DNA from: Blepharisma japonicum
Taxonomy: Eukaryota; Ciliophora; Heterotrichea; Heterotrichida; Blepharismidae
Length of the DNA stretch: 64,000 bases
Assembly: GCA_949751835.1 (NCBI GenBank)
Contig: CATKHK010000061.1
Coordinates: forward strand, 1 to 64,000
Reading direction: 5' to 3'
In this document: positions 19,726-31,763 of the stretch, in pieces
Layout of the letters: each line of letters opens with the position of its first letter
Position numbering within the stretch: the stretch's first letter is position 1
Program-made: the position numbers and the translations under genes
Notes under the pieces: generated by a model
The model's input: the letters and a program-made list of their open reading frames with translations, nothing else
What the model was told of the DNA's origin: nothing
The model's database searches: none

Positions 19726-20424
19726 ATGGCCTTTGAGGAAGCAGAAGGTTTTAGTGAGATATTGAAAAGTAAAGTATATTTAGTTGTCCTCATAGGAGCA
19801 GCCAATGTAGGAAAAACTGCTTTAGTCTACCGCTACGTTTTGAATGAGCTTCCAGTTGCGCTTACTTCAACTATAGGAGTTGAGTTCACAAAAAGAGTTG
19901 TTACAAGCATTTCTACAGGACAAAAAGTCCAACTCCATATATGAGATACAGCAGGCCAAGAACGCTTCAAAAGCGTTACAAAGCATTATTATAGAGGCGC
20001 TGATGCCTGCATAATAGTATACGATATATCAAACAAAGAATCATTTGAAGAGGTACCAAACTGGCTCGCGGAATTAAAAGATAATACCCCTGAAGAATGC
20101 AATGTCTGTTTATTAGGCAACAAAATGGACTTAGAAGCAACTAACCATAGAAGAGTATCACGTGAAGAGGCTATGAGGTATGCAAATGTGCATGGACTTG
20201 TATATCATGAAACTTCAGCATTTTGGGATAGAGAAGTCCAGATGAGTCCAGATAAAATTGTAGGTGGAATAGAAAAAATTTTTGATAAAACTATTGGAAC
20301 TGCATTAGGCAGACATAGCCTCAAAGATGAGCCAAAAGAAATGCTTAAGCCGAGTGGAAAAGGAGTGAAATTGGATTTGCAACAATTATATACGTATCAT
20401 AGCGATAATAGATGTGGCTGCTAG
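19726..20424 (+). CDS. Rab-family small GTPase with a CGC tail
   Basis: A 232-residue GTPase. P-loop GAANVGKT is at residues 24-31, switch I has STIGVEF, and the Trp of WDTAGQERF is encoded by TGA. The base-binding loops are GNKMDL and ETSA. The C-terminus ends NRCGC, giving two prenylatable cysteines of the CXC type expected for Rabs. The P-loop has Ala-Asn where most Rabs have Asp-Ser-Gly, and an insertion of about 15 residues follows ETSA (FWDREVQMSPDK). It does not fit one standard Rab class clearly, so I assign no subfamily. Its role is vesicle targeting by family knowledge. Confidence 0.9.
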
Positions 20425-20549
20425 TATGATTAGTACGAAAAATATTTAAATTAAAAAACTTCTTTCAATTTTTTGTTTTTATTATTTAATAGAAACAATT
20501 TATAATAGTTACACGAAGATAAATATTTAATTTCACATTTAATTTATGA

Positions 20550-21500
20550 TTATTTTGGAAGCATTGCTGGCGCATCAGCTTTTTGGATCGCCAAAGTTTT
20601 GATTTCTTTATTTTCAGACAAATCAAGCACCTGAAACCTCAATCTTGAACTCAAATTTTTCGCAAGTTCTTGCAATTTGACCACATACAGATGAAAAGTT
20701 TCTTTGTATCTTGGATTGATAAATAAAGAATTGCACACGCTCAATAGATAACACAAAGCCTCAATTGAATCTTCAGATCCAAGACCAAGCATATAACTAC
20801 AGCAGCTGCAAATAATTTTTGGTGGAATTAATTTGGCTTTAAAGAGTTCCCCAATAAACCTCACACATCCCAGCACTTTTTTCCTATCAGAAAACTCCCC
20901 ATTCTCATGAGAATTTTCAAACATCACTTGACAGGCAGTAAGTAGATTATTCCTGAAATAAGAGATTTGCCTTGAAATTTCTACACACATCTTTGCATAA
21001 GTTTCTGCATATTTTCCTTCAGCTGAAGCTTTTTCTAGAATCAGAAGGCTGAGACTTTCTGATGATTCAGGAGAAAGTAATGCGAAAATCTTATTTTGAA
21101 TTGATTCTGCATTTGTTGGGGCTAGTTTATTTAAAAGGGATTTAAAGTTCTTCGTCAATTCATCGTTGCTAGATTTTAATTTATGTGGGGTACTTCGCCA
21201 TGCAGAGCCGACAGTTTTAACCTTGCGATCTAAAATTTTTAAAATTGCTTCGCTTTTAATCAGGGCTGACTCCTGGGATTTGACAAAGAGGATTTCGTCA
21301 TAGCTGTATGTGTGCTTGGAAACTTTTTTCCAAACTCGCTTGGGCTTTTCTTTTGCTGTTGATACTCGATGACTTGGCTTTCTGTAAGTGTTTTTTTGGC
21401 TACTTTGAGATAAGTAGTTGGAATTGGTTCTACCTCTGAGGCGCTTGGGAGTATAAAGTCCTTGGTCAAGAGTATGAGAGGGGTCAGAGTTGCTTTCCAT
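20550..21500 (-). CDS. MIF4G-domain protein, eIF4G-like
   Basis: A 316-residue protein. A basic, disordered N-terminus of about 65 residues is followed by YSYDEILFVK, which loosely resembles the Y-x4-L-hydrophobic eIF4E-binding motif but has Ile in the Leu position. The remainder matches a MIF4G HEAT-like domain: FKSLLNKLAPTNAESIQ, then RKKVLGCVRFIGELFKAKLI, the most conserved helix pair of eIF4G. MIF4G domains bind eIF4A and RNA during translation initiation. No MA3 or W2 domain follows, so this is a minimal eIF4G-like protein. It could also be a related translation or decay factor with a MIF4G domain. Confidence 0.75.
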   Translation of the reverse strand: MESNSDPSHTLDQGLYTPKRLRGRTNSNYLSQSSQKNTYRKPSHRVSTAKEKPKRVWKKVSKHTYSYDEILFVKSQESALIKSEAILKILDRKVKTVGSAWRSTPHKLKSSNDELTKNFKSLLNKLAPTNAESIQNKIFALLSPESSESLSLLILEKASAEGKYAETYAKMCVEISRQISYFRNNLLTACQVMFENSHENGEFSDRKKVLGCVRFIGELFKAKLIPPKIICSCCSYMLGLGSEDSIEALCYLLSVCNSLFINPRYKETFHLYVVKLQELAKNLSSRLRFQVLDLSENKEIKTLAIQKADAPAMLPK

Positions 21501-21664
21501 AAATTATTTATTATACATTAGACTAACTTAATAGCAGCTGTTTCTTATGTAAGGGGGTCTATTTATAATTATAATAAGATGCTAATTCTTTTAATTAAAC
21601 ATTATGACTATTAGTTAATAAATTAAGTTATATTTAATAAGTGTAAGTTATATTTAAGATACAT

Positions 21665-23398
21665 CTATCCTTTATTTGATTCTTCTTCATTTAATTTTTG
21701 TCAATCAACCACTGATTTTTTCTTGAAGCAGAAGCATTTTGTTGTAGTTTCCTGCACAGATACTTCACTGTCGCTTATTGGTGAAAGCCTTCCTGTTAAA
21801 TGTGTAATTTCATTATCTTCATTTGCTAAGAGCATTGAGCTTGTGTCAGAATCCGCAGACGATCGACTTCCTCTGCCTTTTACATCTTTTATTTTCTGCT
21901 TAAATAATACGTTATAAGCAAATCTTTGGTGAGTTGTTGTGTTCTTTATCACATTTACTAATTGGACATAAAATAAAGGCAAAACTAAAAGAAACAGCAC
22001 TCCACTTATTATGCCAACAATAAATGATACAGTTTCGCCACAAGAACGCCACGGTTCATCTTCAAAGATCTCATGATACAAGCTATCTCCTTGTACAATC
22101 TCTAATTCATCTAAAATTCCTATAATAAACGTAAATAAAAAATCTGTTTCTATCACCAAAAGAAACAAAAAAAATGAAAAATGGTTGCTAAATAGAAAAT
22201 ACTTTTTGCCTACACAATTATGAATCCATGGACAATGATGATCAAATTTCTTCACACATCTATTGCAATGTTGGCAATGCTTTATTTGGTACGATCTTCT
22301 AACCTCACAATACGCACAAACAAAATCACCATTATATGTCTCATACAAGCTAAAAATATTCATTTTGGGATCTCTTTCTGCATATCCAGGATTAGTATTC
22401 GATGCAATTTGAAACAATAAAAAATTCATCGCAAATGACACACAAAATACAATCCCAAATCAAATCTCCAAGTGCGGTATCACAAATAAAAAAATTGAAC
22501 CTCATCTCCCTACAAATACAAAAAGAAATACAAAAAATGCTGCATATGAATTCGCAACTGGCTTTAAAGGTGTTCCAATTGGATTAAAATTGGCAAATCA
22601 TGACTGAGAGCTTAAAGCTTCTCGGATTTGAATTGATGCGCCATGCTGCTCTGCAAGGTTTAATGCAGTGAAGCCTTCATTATTTCTAATTTCTCTGCTT
22701 GCTCCACGCATAAGTAGATGTCTTATAATTCTGTAGCTTTTAGCTAATGTTGATAAATGTAAAGGTGTATTTCCTTCATTATCTTGCTCATTCATGTCTT
22801 GGCTTCAAGCAATTAGTGCAGTCGAGCTTTGTTCTTGGCCTTCAAAAGATGCGGTATGAAGTGCAGTCCTTCCATCATTATCTCTGATGTCTAGCGGTAT
22901 TTTGAGCTCTTTATGAAATCTCGCAATCAAAGCAAGCTGACCTGCAGATGCAGCAAGATGAATTACTCCTTTCCCTTTGGAATCAACAATTGTGTAGTCT
23001 GCTCCTAGTTTAATATAGCAATATGTAAGGTTCTGAATATGTTTTACCCTTCGACCTGCCATAATAGCAATGTGAAGTGGAGTCCTACCTTCATCATTAT
23101 CTTTATGATTAAGGAGGCGTTTAAATACTTCTGCGTAATTGTCTGGGTACTTATTTTGTATCTGAATGACATTTACAAATGAAACTGCTTGATCTAAAAA
23201 TTCTAATAGCTTTTTCTCTCGAATTACAGATAGTGCAATTTCATGGAAGACTAGATAAAACATACTATTGTTGGATTCTGAGGAGACCATTTCTCATATA
23301 TCGCCTGGAAATGTATTTAATGCATTATAATATCGAATTGGATCCAGAGTTACTGTGGCTTGAGATAATTCTTCTAAAGGGTCTGCGATTTCAGACAT
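21665..23398 (-). CDS. Ankyrin-repeat DHHC palmitoyltransferase
   Basis: A 577-residue frame from ATG 23396-23398 to TAG 21665-21667, with several TGA codons read as Trp; these would break it into three pieces under the standard code. About residues 80-265 contain ankyrin repeats ([41 protein letters not shown]). Two membrane helices follow, then the Cys-rich zinc-binding domain with the catalytic DHHC at about residues 386-389 ([15 protein letters not shown]), then two more helices. The architecture is that of Akr1/HIP14 enzymes, which S-palmitoylate target proteins at Golgi and endosomal membranes. The C-terminal tail is Ser-rich with a CFCF motif that could itself be acylated. Confidence 0.93.
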
Positions 23399-23876
23399 TT
23401 CTTATCATAACTAAATATAGTAAAAAATTTAGCATCTATCAGAGATTTACAAAATAATTAATTTAAAAATCAGGTAAATGCAAAATATCTTTAGATTCGA
23501 GTCGTCTGTGTTTATTTGAGCTTTTAATTTAAAATATTCAAACCTTTAAATTCAGATTTGATAATGAGAATTAAAAGAAAATAAACAATAGAAAAACTGG
23601 TTTGTAGAAAAGAATTGAGTATCTAATAAATAATATTTAGATAAATGTATTTAAACAGTGCAATATAAGTTCCCTTATAATTTTTAAAATTCGATAAAAA
23701 AGATGTTGGTAAATCTTTGGAAGCGAGTAAAATAATCTTATTCGCTCTCAAAATGAGGCAAACTAGTGGAATCAAATTTTAGCATAATTACTAAATATTC
23801 GGATTTATATTCATATAGTAAGAATATGATCATTTTAAATTCAAAATTAAAATTTAAATACCCTACAAAAATTAAA
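23399..23876. other. AT-rich intergenic region, nothing recognised
   Basis: No frame of useful length and no RNA gene were seen between the ANK-DHHC gene and the cyclin gene, both of which point leftwards. It should contain the promoter of the ANK-DHHC gene and the cyclin 3' end. Confidence 0.55.
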
Positions 23877-24803
23877 TTAAATTAAATTTTTGATATCTGC
23901 AATTTTTGAAAGCCAAGGCATGGAAAATTTCTTTGCAATAAATCTTAGAGCAGAAGATCTAGGAGATTGTACAAGTTTACACAAGCTTATGGAGCATTCA
24001 TGTAGAGCTTCTTCCGTATAGGCACTTCCTTTTAAATGTGACAATAACACCGAAACTGATTTTCCCAATAATTTACTAGTCACATAAACAGCAGAAGCAG
24101 CTATTTCTGATGGTCTATACTTCAACATATTATAATCTCCAAGTGAAAGCTCAATAAGATACCTTGAAAAGTTAAAGGAAAAGTTATCCATATTTCCTAA
24201 TTGCGCATATCTTTCAAGGAACCTAAAAGGAGTCGCCACAGTTAGCTTGAATTCTAATTTTATTAGAATTTTGACTTCCATATTCAAAATTTCCTCAGCC
24301 GTAAAAGTATCTCCTGAAACATGTGTTAGATCCGAAGTGGCTGGAATTCAAGTTTCTTCATATTTGCATGCTATAAAAAGTGAAGAAACTCCAATTAGTT
24401 GCAATAAATTTAGTTTAACCTGTACTTTTTCAAGGTATCTGTCTAATATGTTAACTGTTAAAAAGAGAGTTTCAGGAGAAGCATCTATTTTTGAGCCCAC
24501 TTCAACAAGTCAATCGACAAGAATGGCCCTGAGGTGCTCATTGATTTCCATTTGTGTGTCCATATATCCTCATTTGGCTGTGTTAGTTGTGTCTACTAAT
24601 TGTAGATATGTGTATATTTCTTCAGCATATTCTTCTATTACTGAGGATGGTTTTGAGCCGGAGTCATTCAGATGGGATGGTTGGAGTACTAAATTGGTGA
24701 TATCGTTGCCAAAAGATCTGACACTTGAGTTTGAGCTTGAAGTTTTCTGCTTCTGACAAAAATTTTCTTTGTCTTCTAAAGAATTTGGTATGTTTGACTT
24801 CAT
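23877..24803 (-). CDS. B-type (mitotic) cyclin
   Basis: A 308-residue frame, with three or more TGA codons read as Trp, including those in RAILVDWLVEV (residues 92-102), the hallmark of the cyclin box. The first cyclin fold continues with LDRYLEKVQV and LQLIGVSSLFIACKYEE, the second with FRFLERYAQLG and YRPSEIAASAVYVTSKL. The N-terminus is short (about 75 residues) and contains a KEN motif at residues 12-14, a known APC/C degron. No canonical RxxL destruction box is visible. The protein should activate a CDK for mitosis. The family is secure; A versus B type is less so. Confidence 0.9.
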
Positions 24804-25049
24804 AAGTTTAATTTAGATTGATTGCCCCTTTTAAAACATTGTGCGTTAGTAATAGTTAAAAAGTATATAGCTCTTTATCATATACAAAACTGATTGCTCT
24901 TTAGGAAAGCAATATTGTAGAGTTACAAAATATTCTGGACTAGAGTAGATAGGCATAAGTAAAATTAAAAGCTAGCTTTATAAATATTCAGTAATTAGAG
25001 ATTTAAAATTTAATCAATAGCTATCTCATTTTAAAAATTACATTTAAAA

Positions 25050-26231
25050 TCATATAGATTTTCTTCCATGAGAAGTCATTGTCATCCTACTTGAAGGTGA
25101 ATTTTCTCCTAGAATTATATAAAATGCACTAATTTCTTGACTAATATCTTCAAGACAGCTAATGGTATCCAAGATTTTTTCCCTGAGTTTTTTAGCTTCA
25201 ATTTGATTTTTTTCATAAACCTCATTTGATTTCTCTACATTTTTTTCTATATCTTCTATTTCTGCTTTCAATTTTCCCTTCTTTGCTTTTTCTTTGTGTA
25301 AAGCTTCGAGCTGCTTATTTGCTTTGAAGTTTAATTCATTGATTGTTGAAGTCAAGATATTAACAATATTCCTTTGATCCTTTATATCATCTTCTAAATT
25401 TGATACCATTTCCTTTAGCCCTGATTCGGTCTCTCGGAGTTCATTAATTTGCTCTGAATTGAATACTTCCATCCTTGTTAAATTATGAAGCTCTCTGTCG
25501 AATTCTGGGGTTAATTTGTTTAGCAAATATAGCTCAGTTTCTTTTTCTTCTTTCATCCAAATTGTTTCTTTTATTCTTATATTCGCTAATTCGATCTTCA
25601 AAAATAGAGATTTGCTTTCTTCTTCCTTTTTCTCAAGATATGTTTGCAATTCTTTTAAAGAGTTGATGCTATCTTTGATTAAAATATTTTTGCTATTTGT
25701 TTCTAATTTAAGATTTTGTATGCTCAACGAAAGACTTTCATCAATTTCATAATATTTGGAACACTTTTTATTTACTTTATCTCTATCTGCTTCAATAATT
25801 TTAAGTTCTTTTCTTTTTATCTTTATTTCTCTTTCTAAGCTTTCCTTATTTTTAATTTTTTGTTGCAAAATCTTTTCAAGCTTATCAATATTCGAGTCTA
25901 CATATTCATCATTACGTCTATTACTAACTTTTTCTAATTGATTTTGTTTAGCAAAACTGTCATTATTTCCAAAAAGTTGAATTTGTGTTTGGCTATAATC
26001 ATTTATAATATCTTTTGTTACCAAAATTCCTCGCTTCTTTTCTGGAGATGGGTAATCTGAGTGATTTATAAAAGAATTTCTGAACGAGTGTGTTTCAAGT
26101 TTATGAGACAAAAATCTATATTCGATGTAAAAATTATTTTCATCGATTGAGCTTCTATCTTCTTTTTGCTGAAATAAGGGCATATTTTCGTTATACTGGA
26201 TTGACAAGCGGTCAACTGAAATTTCTTTCAT
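25050..26231 (-). CDS. Long coiled-coil protein, unknown
   Basis: A 393-residue protein. After a polar N-terminus of about 110 residues, about residues 115-370 are almost entirely heptad-rich coiled coil, rich in Lys, Glu, Leu and Ile. A short Ser/Met-rich tail follows (SRMTMTSHGRKSI). No catalytic or targeting domain is visible. Such proteins in ciliates are often cortical or basal-body structural parts, but nothing here shows that. Confidence 0.65.
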   Translation of the reverse strand: MKEISVDRLSIQYNENMPLFQQKEDRSSIDENNFYIEYRFLSHKLETHSFRNSFINHSDYPSPEKKRGILVTKDIINDYSQTQIQLFGNNDSFAKQNQLEKVSNRRNDEYVDSNIDKLEKILQQKIKNKESLEREIKIKRKELKIIEADRDKVNKKCSKYYEIDESLSLSIQNLKLETNSKNILIKDSINSLKELQTYLEKKEEESKSLFLKIELANIRIKETIWMKEEKETELYLLNKLTPEFDRELHNLTRMEVFNSEQINELRETESGLKEMVSNLEDDIKDQRNIVNILTSTINELNFKANKQLEALHKEKAKKGKLKAEIEDIEKNVEKSNEVYEKNQIEAKKLREKILDTISCLEDISQEISAFYIILGENSPSSRMTMTSHGRKSI

Positions 26232-26854
26232 ATTTAATAATTATTATAACAATAATCTCAAAATGACATTAACTGAATTTTCCATAAAATAATTTAAGGA
26301 TGTTTAGATTTAAGAAGGCTTTAATCGACAATAAGCAATTAGCTGAGAAAAGTTTGTATACCTAATGAGGAGAAGAGAATATTCTCTCCTAATACCCTGC
26401 TATCCTTATAGGTGAATATAATCAACTCTGTGATACTTTATATCCTCAATAACGTTGGTAAATTTTAGAAAGAAAAATTCAAACTGTTCTTTTAGTTATC
26501 TATTCTATTTAATTTACAAGCATTTATAGCCTCAGCCTGTATTGCAAAGATGATTTAAAATCCTGCTTATTTCCTTATTTATAGAGTTATAATTGTTTCT
26601 TATAGATATTAATTTTATAAAAAAAAGAGACATATAATGATATGAATTATGGTGGGCAAAATGAGACTGTATTTTAATTTAGCGAAAACTCTTAAACCTC
26701 TAAATTAAAAATAAATACTAATTAATTTTGTATAATGCTAAAGCTAATTCTTGTGATTATTCTAATATCAAATATAAATTATCACAAATGCTTCGAGTTT
26801 TATTTATGTTGATTAAAATGATTTAATATCTCAATTTTCAGTAAATATAAGCGA
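26232..26854. promoter_or_regulatory. Divergent intergenic region with a 14-bp palindrome
   Basis: This region lies between a leftward coiled-coil gene and a rightward basic-protein gene. A perfect palindrome, AGAGAATATTCTCT, lies at 26374-26387; it may be chance. The frame of the right-hand gene stays open back to an ATG at 26735-26737, so the last 120 bases could be coding. Confidence 0.4.
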
Positions 26855-27361
26855 ATGCTCAACGATGCTACGTTGCATAAGCAAATTCTTGCAGCTTTTC
26901 AAAGAGAGCCAACAGTAGATGACAAATACGGTGTCCACTTCAAGTATGAAGATCTATTTTCTCGTCTCATGGCAGTTAAGATCGAAAGAGAAGGCAAAGC
27001 AAAAGCTTTGATTAGAAGGCGGTCTCTTCCAAAGCAAGCCAAATGCAATAAATATTTCGATTTAGACATTAAACAAAATGAGGCATTTACTGAAAGAACA
27101 GTGCACCAAGAACTTAACCACCAAAAAAATAGAAAATCACTAGCGTCATTAAAATATGGAATTGTTCATCAAAAGCATCAAGAAAATGTAAAAAGAAGTC
27201 TTTCTCCATATAGGCAACCAGATATTTTAAACTTGGAAGCCAGAAATAAACCGAAAAATTCCTATGATAAGAGAATCAAGTCTAGAGCAAAATCATCAAT
27301 TGAGCAAAGAGAGAAATTAGAAAAGTTAGAAAATATTCATCGAAAGCTTATTAAAAACTAA
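26855..27361 (+). CDS. Small basic protein, unknown
   Basis: A 168-residue Lys/Arg-rich protein with helical stretches and a C-terminal coiled coil (EQREKLEKLENIHRKL). No domain was recognised. The frame is open for 40 codons upstream to an ATG at 26735, which would add a hydrophobic N-terminus (MLKLILVIILISNINYHKCF). That extension is AT-rich and includes two TGA codons, so it may be 5' leader rather than protein. I chose the internal start because the coding signal is stronger after it. Confidence 0.5.
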   Translation: MLNDATLHKQILAAFQREPTVDDKYGVHFKYEDLFSRLMAVKIEREGKAKALIRRRSLPKQAKCNKYFDLDIKQNEAFTERTVHQELNHQKNRKSLASLKYGIVHQKHQENVKRSLSPYRQPDILNLEARNKPKNSYDKRIKSRAKSSIEQREKLEKLENIHRKLIKN

Positions 27362-27533
27362 TTGAAGAATTATATGTATTTAAACTATCGTATTAATAAA
27401 TTAGAGCATACTTTATTATTCTTCGAAATGTCAAGCTTATAGAATTCTTTTTTACACTTTCAAGATTTTCTAATGCATATCTTAATGAACCTTATCAAAA
27501 TTCTAAAATTGAATTGCTTTTTCGGTATATTTA

Positions 27534-30500
27534 ATGGAAGATCGATTTGCTCTAATACAGCCTAAAGAACCCAGCAGTCTTTTAAGCTTCCCGAAAAAGC
27601 GCACATACACAGAACTTCAAGCTGAGTCCAAACCCATTGGTCCTCCACCTCAGACGAAAGCAACAATTCAAGAAGAGTACAGCAAACTAAAATTATCAAT
27701 AGCTGGTGGCCAAACACTAGAAACATACTTATCGTTAGAAGAACAACATTTGGAAATAGAGGACTATAAAAAGCACTCACAGCCTGAAGATCCATACCAA
27801 CAAGCCACACCTGATTTCATTCTTAGAAAAAGGATAGAAATCAACGATACTTTAAGAAGTCGCTACAGAGTTTCTCCCAATGCAACGATGCTAAGTGGGA
27901 TTTTGCCAGAAATTCATAGAGTTTGGTACAGTCTTGATAATATTTTGATACTCTGGGACTATACAAGGCCCAATAGTATCATTGAGCATGCAGGATCGAA
28001 TGATGTGATCGTTGGAGTTGCAATTTTGCCAAAAAACACTGAGCTCTTTACAAATAGAGTGTCTTATGTGCTACTTGTAGCTACAAGGATAGATATGCAA
28101 TTTATAGGTGTGGCTACAGAGCCGGAGTTTCGCTTAATTTCAAGTGATATGAATGTGACAACAGATGAAGTCGATATGGAATGCTTTACAACATTAAATA
28201 ATGGCCGAATCTTAATAGGTGGAGCAGATGGGAATATAAATGAACTTAAATACACAACTAGTTCTTGGTTTTCCTCGACAAAAAAATATAAAAAAGAATG
28301 CATTTCAAGTAGTTTCCTGTCTTTATTTATCCCAGGATTTTTGAAAAGACATATTAATCCAAATAGCGTAAAACAGCTTAGTGTGGACTCTTCACGAAAT
28401 ATTCTGTATGCACTAATAAAATCGACTGTGAGCATTGCAAGCTACAGAATTGAAGTCTACGATCTTGGTATATATGGAGACACAACGAGAAAAGTGGTAA
28501 ATATTAATTCAAATGAACTGTTTCAAAGGCTGAGAGAACATTCTCCAAGGCTAGCAAATTTAAGTGGGGAAAGACTTGAAGTAGTTCATATTTCAGCTAT
28601 TTCTAGAGCATTGTCACTTGAGTATCATTTGATGGCGCTGACGAGGAATGGGATAAGAATCTATTTTACTTTCCATGAAGCACTTATTGAAATGGAGTTT
28701 TATGATGAGGGTTATCTTAGAAGGCCACTGGATGAATACTCGATTAATATAAAATTTCCACCAGCTTCTACATATAAAAGAGATGATAAAATTAATTCTC
28801 AACCTTTTGCGTTAGGAATTACCTCAGACAAGCCTTCAAGCTATGAAATTGCACAACTTATTGAAAATGGTAACCTCATCATTGCAGAAAAAGGAGAAAT
28901 GGAAGCAAAACTAGTTAATATAGGAAGATCTTTAAGTAGAATTGCTTTATTCCAAGGAGAAAAAGGAAGATACATTCTTGAGCCAGATGAAACTGTCAGC
29001 TGTATAGAAGAATTAAGTGAAGTTGATGTTCAATGCATGGCAGAAATTCCAGCTTCAATTAGAATGTCTCCAAATTGCGCTCAGCTTTGCAATTTCTTGC
29101 CTAGAAATGAATTCAGAGCCACTTTGCCTCTTAAATACATAGGATGCAGATCTGGAGATCTTTCCTTTCAATGTCTGTCTAATCTCTCTAACATCTTATA
29201 CAGGCCTCCCAGCAAGCTTCTAGTGCTAACATCCAGCGAGCTTTTAGAATTCTCTGAAATTCGTCCAATTGACCTTGTTTATCAAGCATTAGTGCAAGAC
29301 CCTCCTAAAGATATCCAACAAATCAGGGACCTTTCAGAAAAATATGGGATTGTCCACGTTTGCGCGATGCTTGTAGCAATTCTTTCTTCCCCACTGATTT
29401 TATCAGCTGAGAATGGAGACATCCAAACACCCCTCTCAAGCAAAGAAACGCAAAAAGCTTTTAACTTCTTCAGACAGATTGGAAATAATAAAATCTGAGA
29501 CACCTATCTTCACTCTTATAGACCTGAAGACCCACTAATGGCTCTTGCTGAATTCAAAGCTCTTTATATCCATTTAGGACGAATTTTGCGGCCAGTTTGG
29601 AGTGAAAATATTACCTATTGGGAAGGCGATTATTCAAATCAAACTGAACAGTTTCATTCTCCCCAACTAAAAGAGCTAAAAGATAGGATGATCCCATTTA
29701 TTAAGTTTATAAGAGATTCATACCCTGAAAGTATTGGGGACGTTGATAAAGGCAACATAAAAAGCACAGAAGCATCAAAAGATCCTATTATCAATATCTA
29801 TCAGCTATCAAAGCGCATATTAGATGGAATTGAGCTTTTGACTTTACTATCAGATGACTACTCGTTCAGAAAAGTTGTCAATGAGCTTACAAATGATGAT
29901 CAAATCGCTCTTCAGTCCATAACCTTCAGAGATCTAATATGCACCAGTCAAGGGCATATTTTAGCAAAGGCACTAATTGAAGCTTATATCACCCAGCTGA
30001 GAAACCCAAGAATTTCAAGAGCCAAAAAAGTACAGCTGCAGGATTGTTTGAGAAATTTAAATCAAAAATGCTCAAGCTTCTTCACAACTGCAGACTCTGA
30101 AATATACGTTGCTGAAGAGTGCTTATCGAATGCCAAAAGTGAAATGACTGAGCATAAAAATGAGTACATTGAAGAAGCCATGAAAAGATTATTACGAAAT
30201 GCAGCATCAGTTGGGCTGCAAAAAATTGTGGGAGAACTAAAGGAGTTGGAATTTTATAAAGGAATTATCCACCTTTGTCTGCAAAAGGCTAAAGATATAG
30301 CAGATATCAAAGGCAAAGAATCTGGATCTGAAGTGTATGATTGCTATCAATATATTTTCCAAATTTTACATGAAATTCAAGAAGCAATAGATCGAACAAA
30401 TGTAGTAAGTAATAGTTTTGCTGCATATCCTGCTGACTATTTAACTAAGCTTAGAAGTGAAATTATAGACGAGTGCTGCAAAGTCAATGATAGGCAGCTA

Positions 30501-31763
30501 CACTGGGCTTTGTTTACGTGGTTTAATGATATAGGCTCACCCATGGACATTTTGTCTTTGGAAAGTCCGTTTGTAAAAGAATTCATTGAAAAAACTTATA
30601 ATTCTAACTCAGCTCCAGATTCTCCTTTGTTGGCTAAATATTGCATGAAAATGAAAGACTTTTTGACTGCTTTTAAAGAATTTGGGCGAATTGCAATTCT
30701 TGACAAAGTTGATATCCCTGTTGAACTGAGAATGGAATATCTGGATTTAAGCTCACTTTGTTTAGAAAAATATATTGAAAATTTTAAGGGAACCCCTCAA
30801 GAAGTCTCGAAGCTTAAGCAAGAAAAAGATAACTTGGAATTAAGGAAAGACTTAGCAAGAATACAGCTAAATATGATCAAAGAAATAAGCAGGAAAATTA
30901 ATGAAGTTCAAACTGAAGTGGACAGAAATGCGCTAGGCGCAGCATACGAGTTATTAAACAGAAATTTCTTGACTGTAAGTGATCTTTGTGAAAATTTTGC
31001 CAAAAAATATGAGCTGCTGGATTCACAATTTGAGTTGCTGCATTATGTAAAAGAAAACTCCAACATGGAAAACCAAGATGTCATAAATTCTATGAAATCC
31101 ATTTATATTCCTCTAATTAAGTCATTGGCTGATGACAATTGGCCCAGTAAAATAATTTCGAAGCTTGAAGAATATGGAACCAAATACCCTTACGCATTTA
31201 ATTTGCCTTATATTATCAGCAAAGTTGAGCCAATAAACGCTTCTAAAAATATTGTAAATAACTGGCTTCCAAATCTTGCTTTACAACTGCCTATTGAAGA
31301 AGGATATGCTGAGCTCTGGGATTATTATTACAGTTTTTATAAAGAATCTAAAGATGAACCACAAATGTGCTGGACACTATTGGCGAGACTTGAGTTTATA
31401 TTAAAAGCATGGTTCAGAGATCTTAATAAAAAAGCAGTTGAAAGAAACTTGTGGAGCTCTTCTAAAGGGAAAGATTTAGCACCGAATTACAAATTTGATG
31501 AGAGAGCTCAATCAATAAATGAATTTTTCATGCAAGTTAATAACGATTTGATGGTTTTACCAGAAAGCAAAAGATTAAAAGCTGAAAGTGAGTTCAAAAA
31601 TTTGTTGGTGAGCTTTGAGTCACTTAAAAAGGATACAAAAGGAAGACCCTCAGAGTCAGCGCCTGGGTCAATATTGAGACCTTCTTTTAGAGGGAGGCTC
31701 AATTTTTCAGAATCAAGACCACAAAGTGAAACTGGGAGTGAAAGAAGAAACGCAATGGGCTAA
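27534..31763 (+). CDS. NUP155: Nucleoporin Nup155/Nup170
   Basis: A 1,409-residue frame interrupted only by a TGA at 29496-29498, read as Trp. The N-terminal half is a beta-propeller with the family's conserved block LSGILPEIHRVWYSLDN followed by LILWDYTRP. Near residue 410 is FPPASTYKRDD, another Nup155-type block. The C-terminal half is an alpha-solenoid (from about residue 670) with short helical repeats. Nup155 is part of the inner ring of the nuclear pore and anchors the pore to the nuclear envelope. The length matches the family (about 1,390-1,500). No intron with a stop was found. The last 40 residues are Arg/Ser/Pro-rich. Confidence 0.93.

Noticed and set aside
24247-24756. 169-codon plus-strand frame opposite the cyclin gene
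   Set aside because: It is the complement of a clear cyclin box and shows no domain of its own.
26374-26387. Perfect 14-bp palindrome as an operator or terminator
   Set aside because: AT-rich palindromes of this size are expected by chance; there is no second copy and no eukaryotic terminator of this type.
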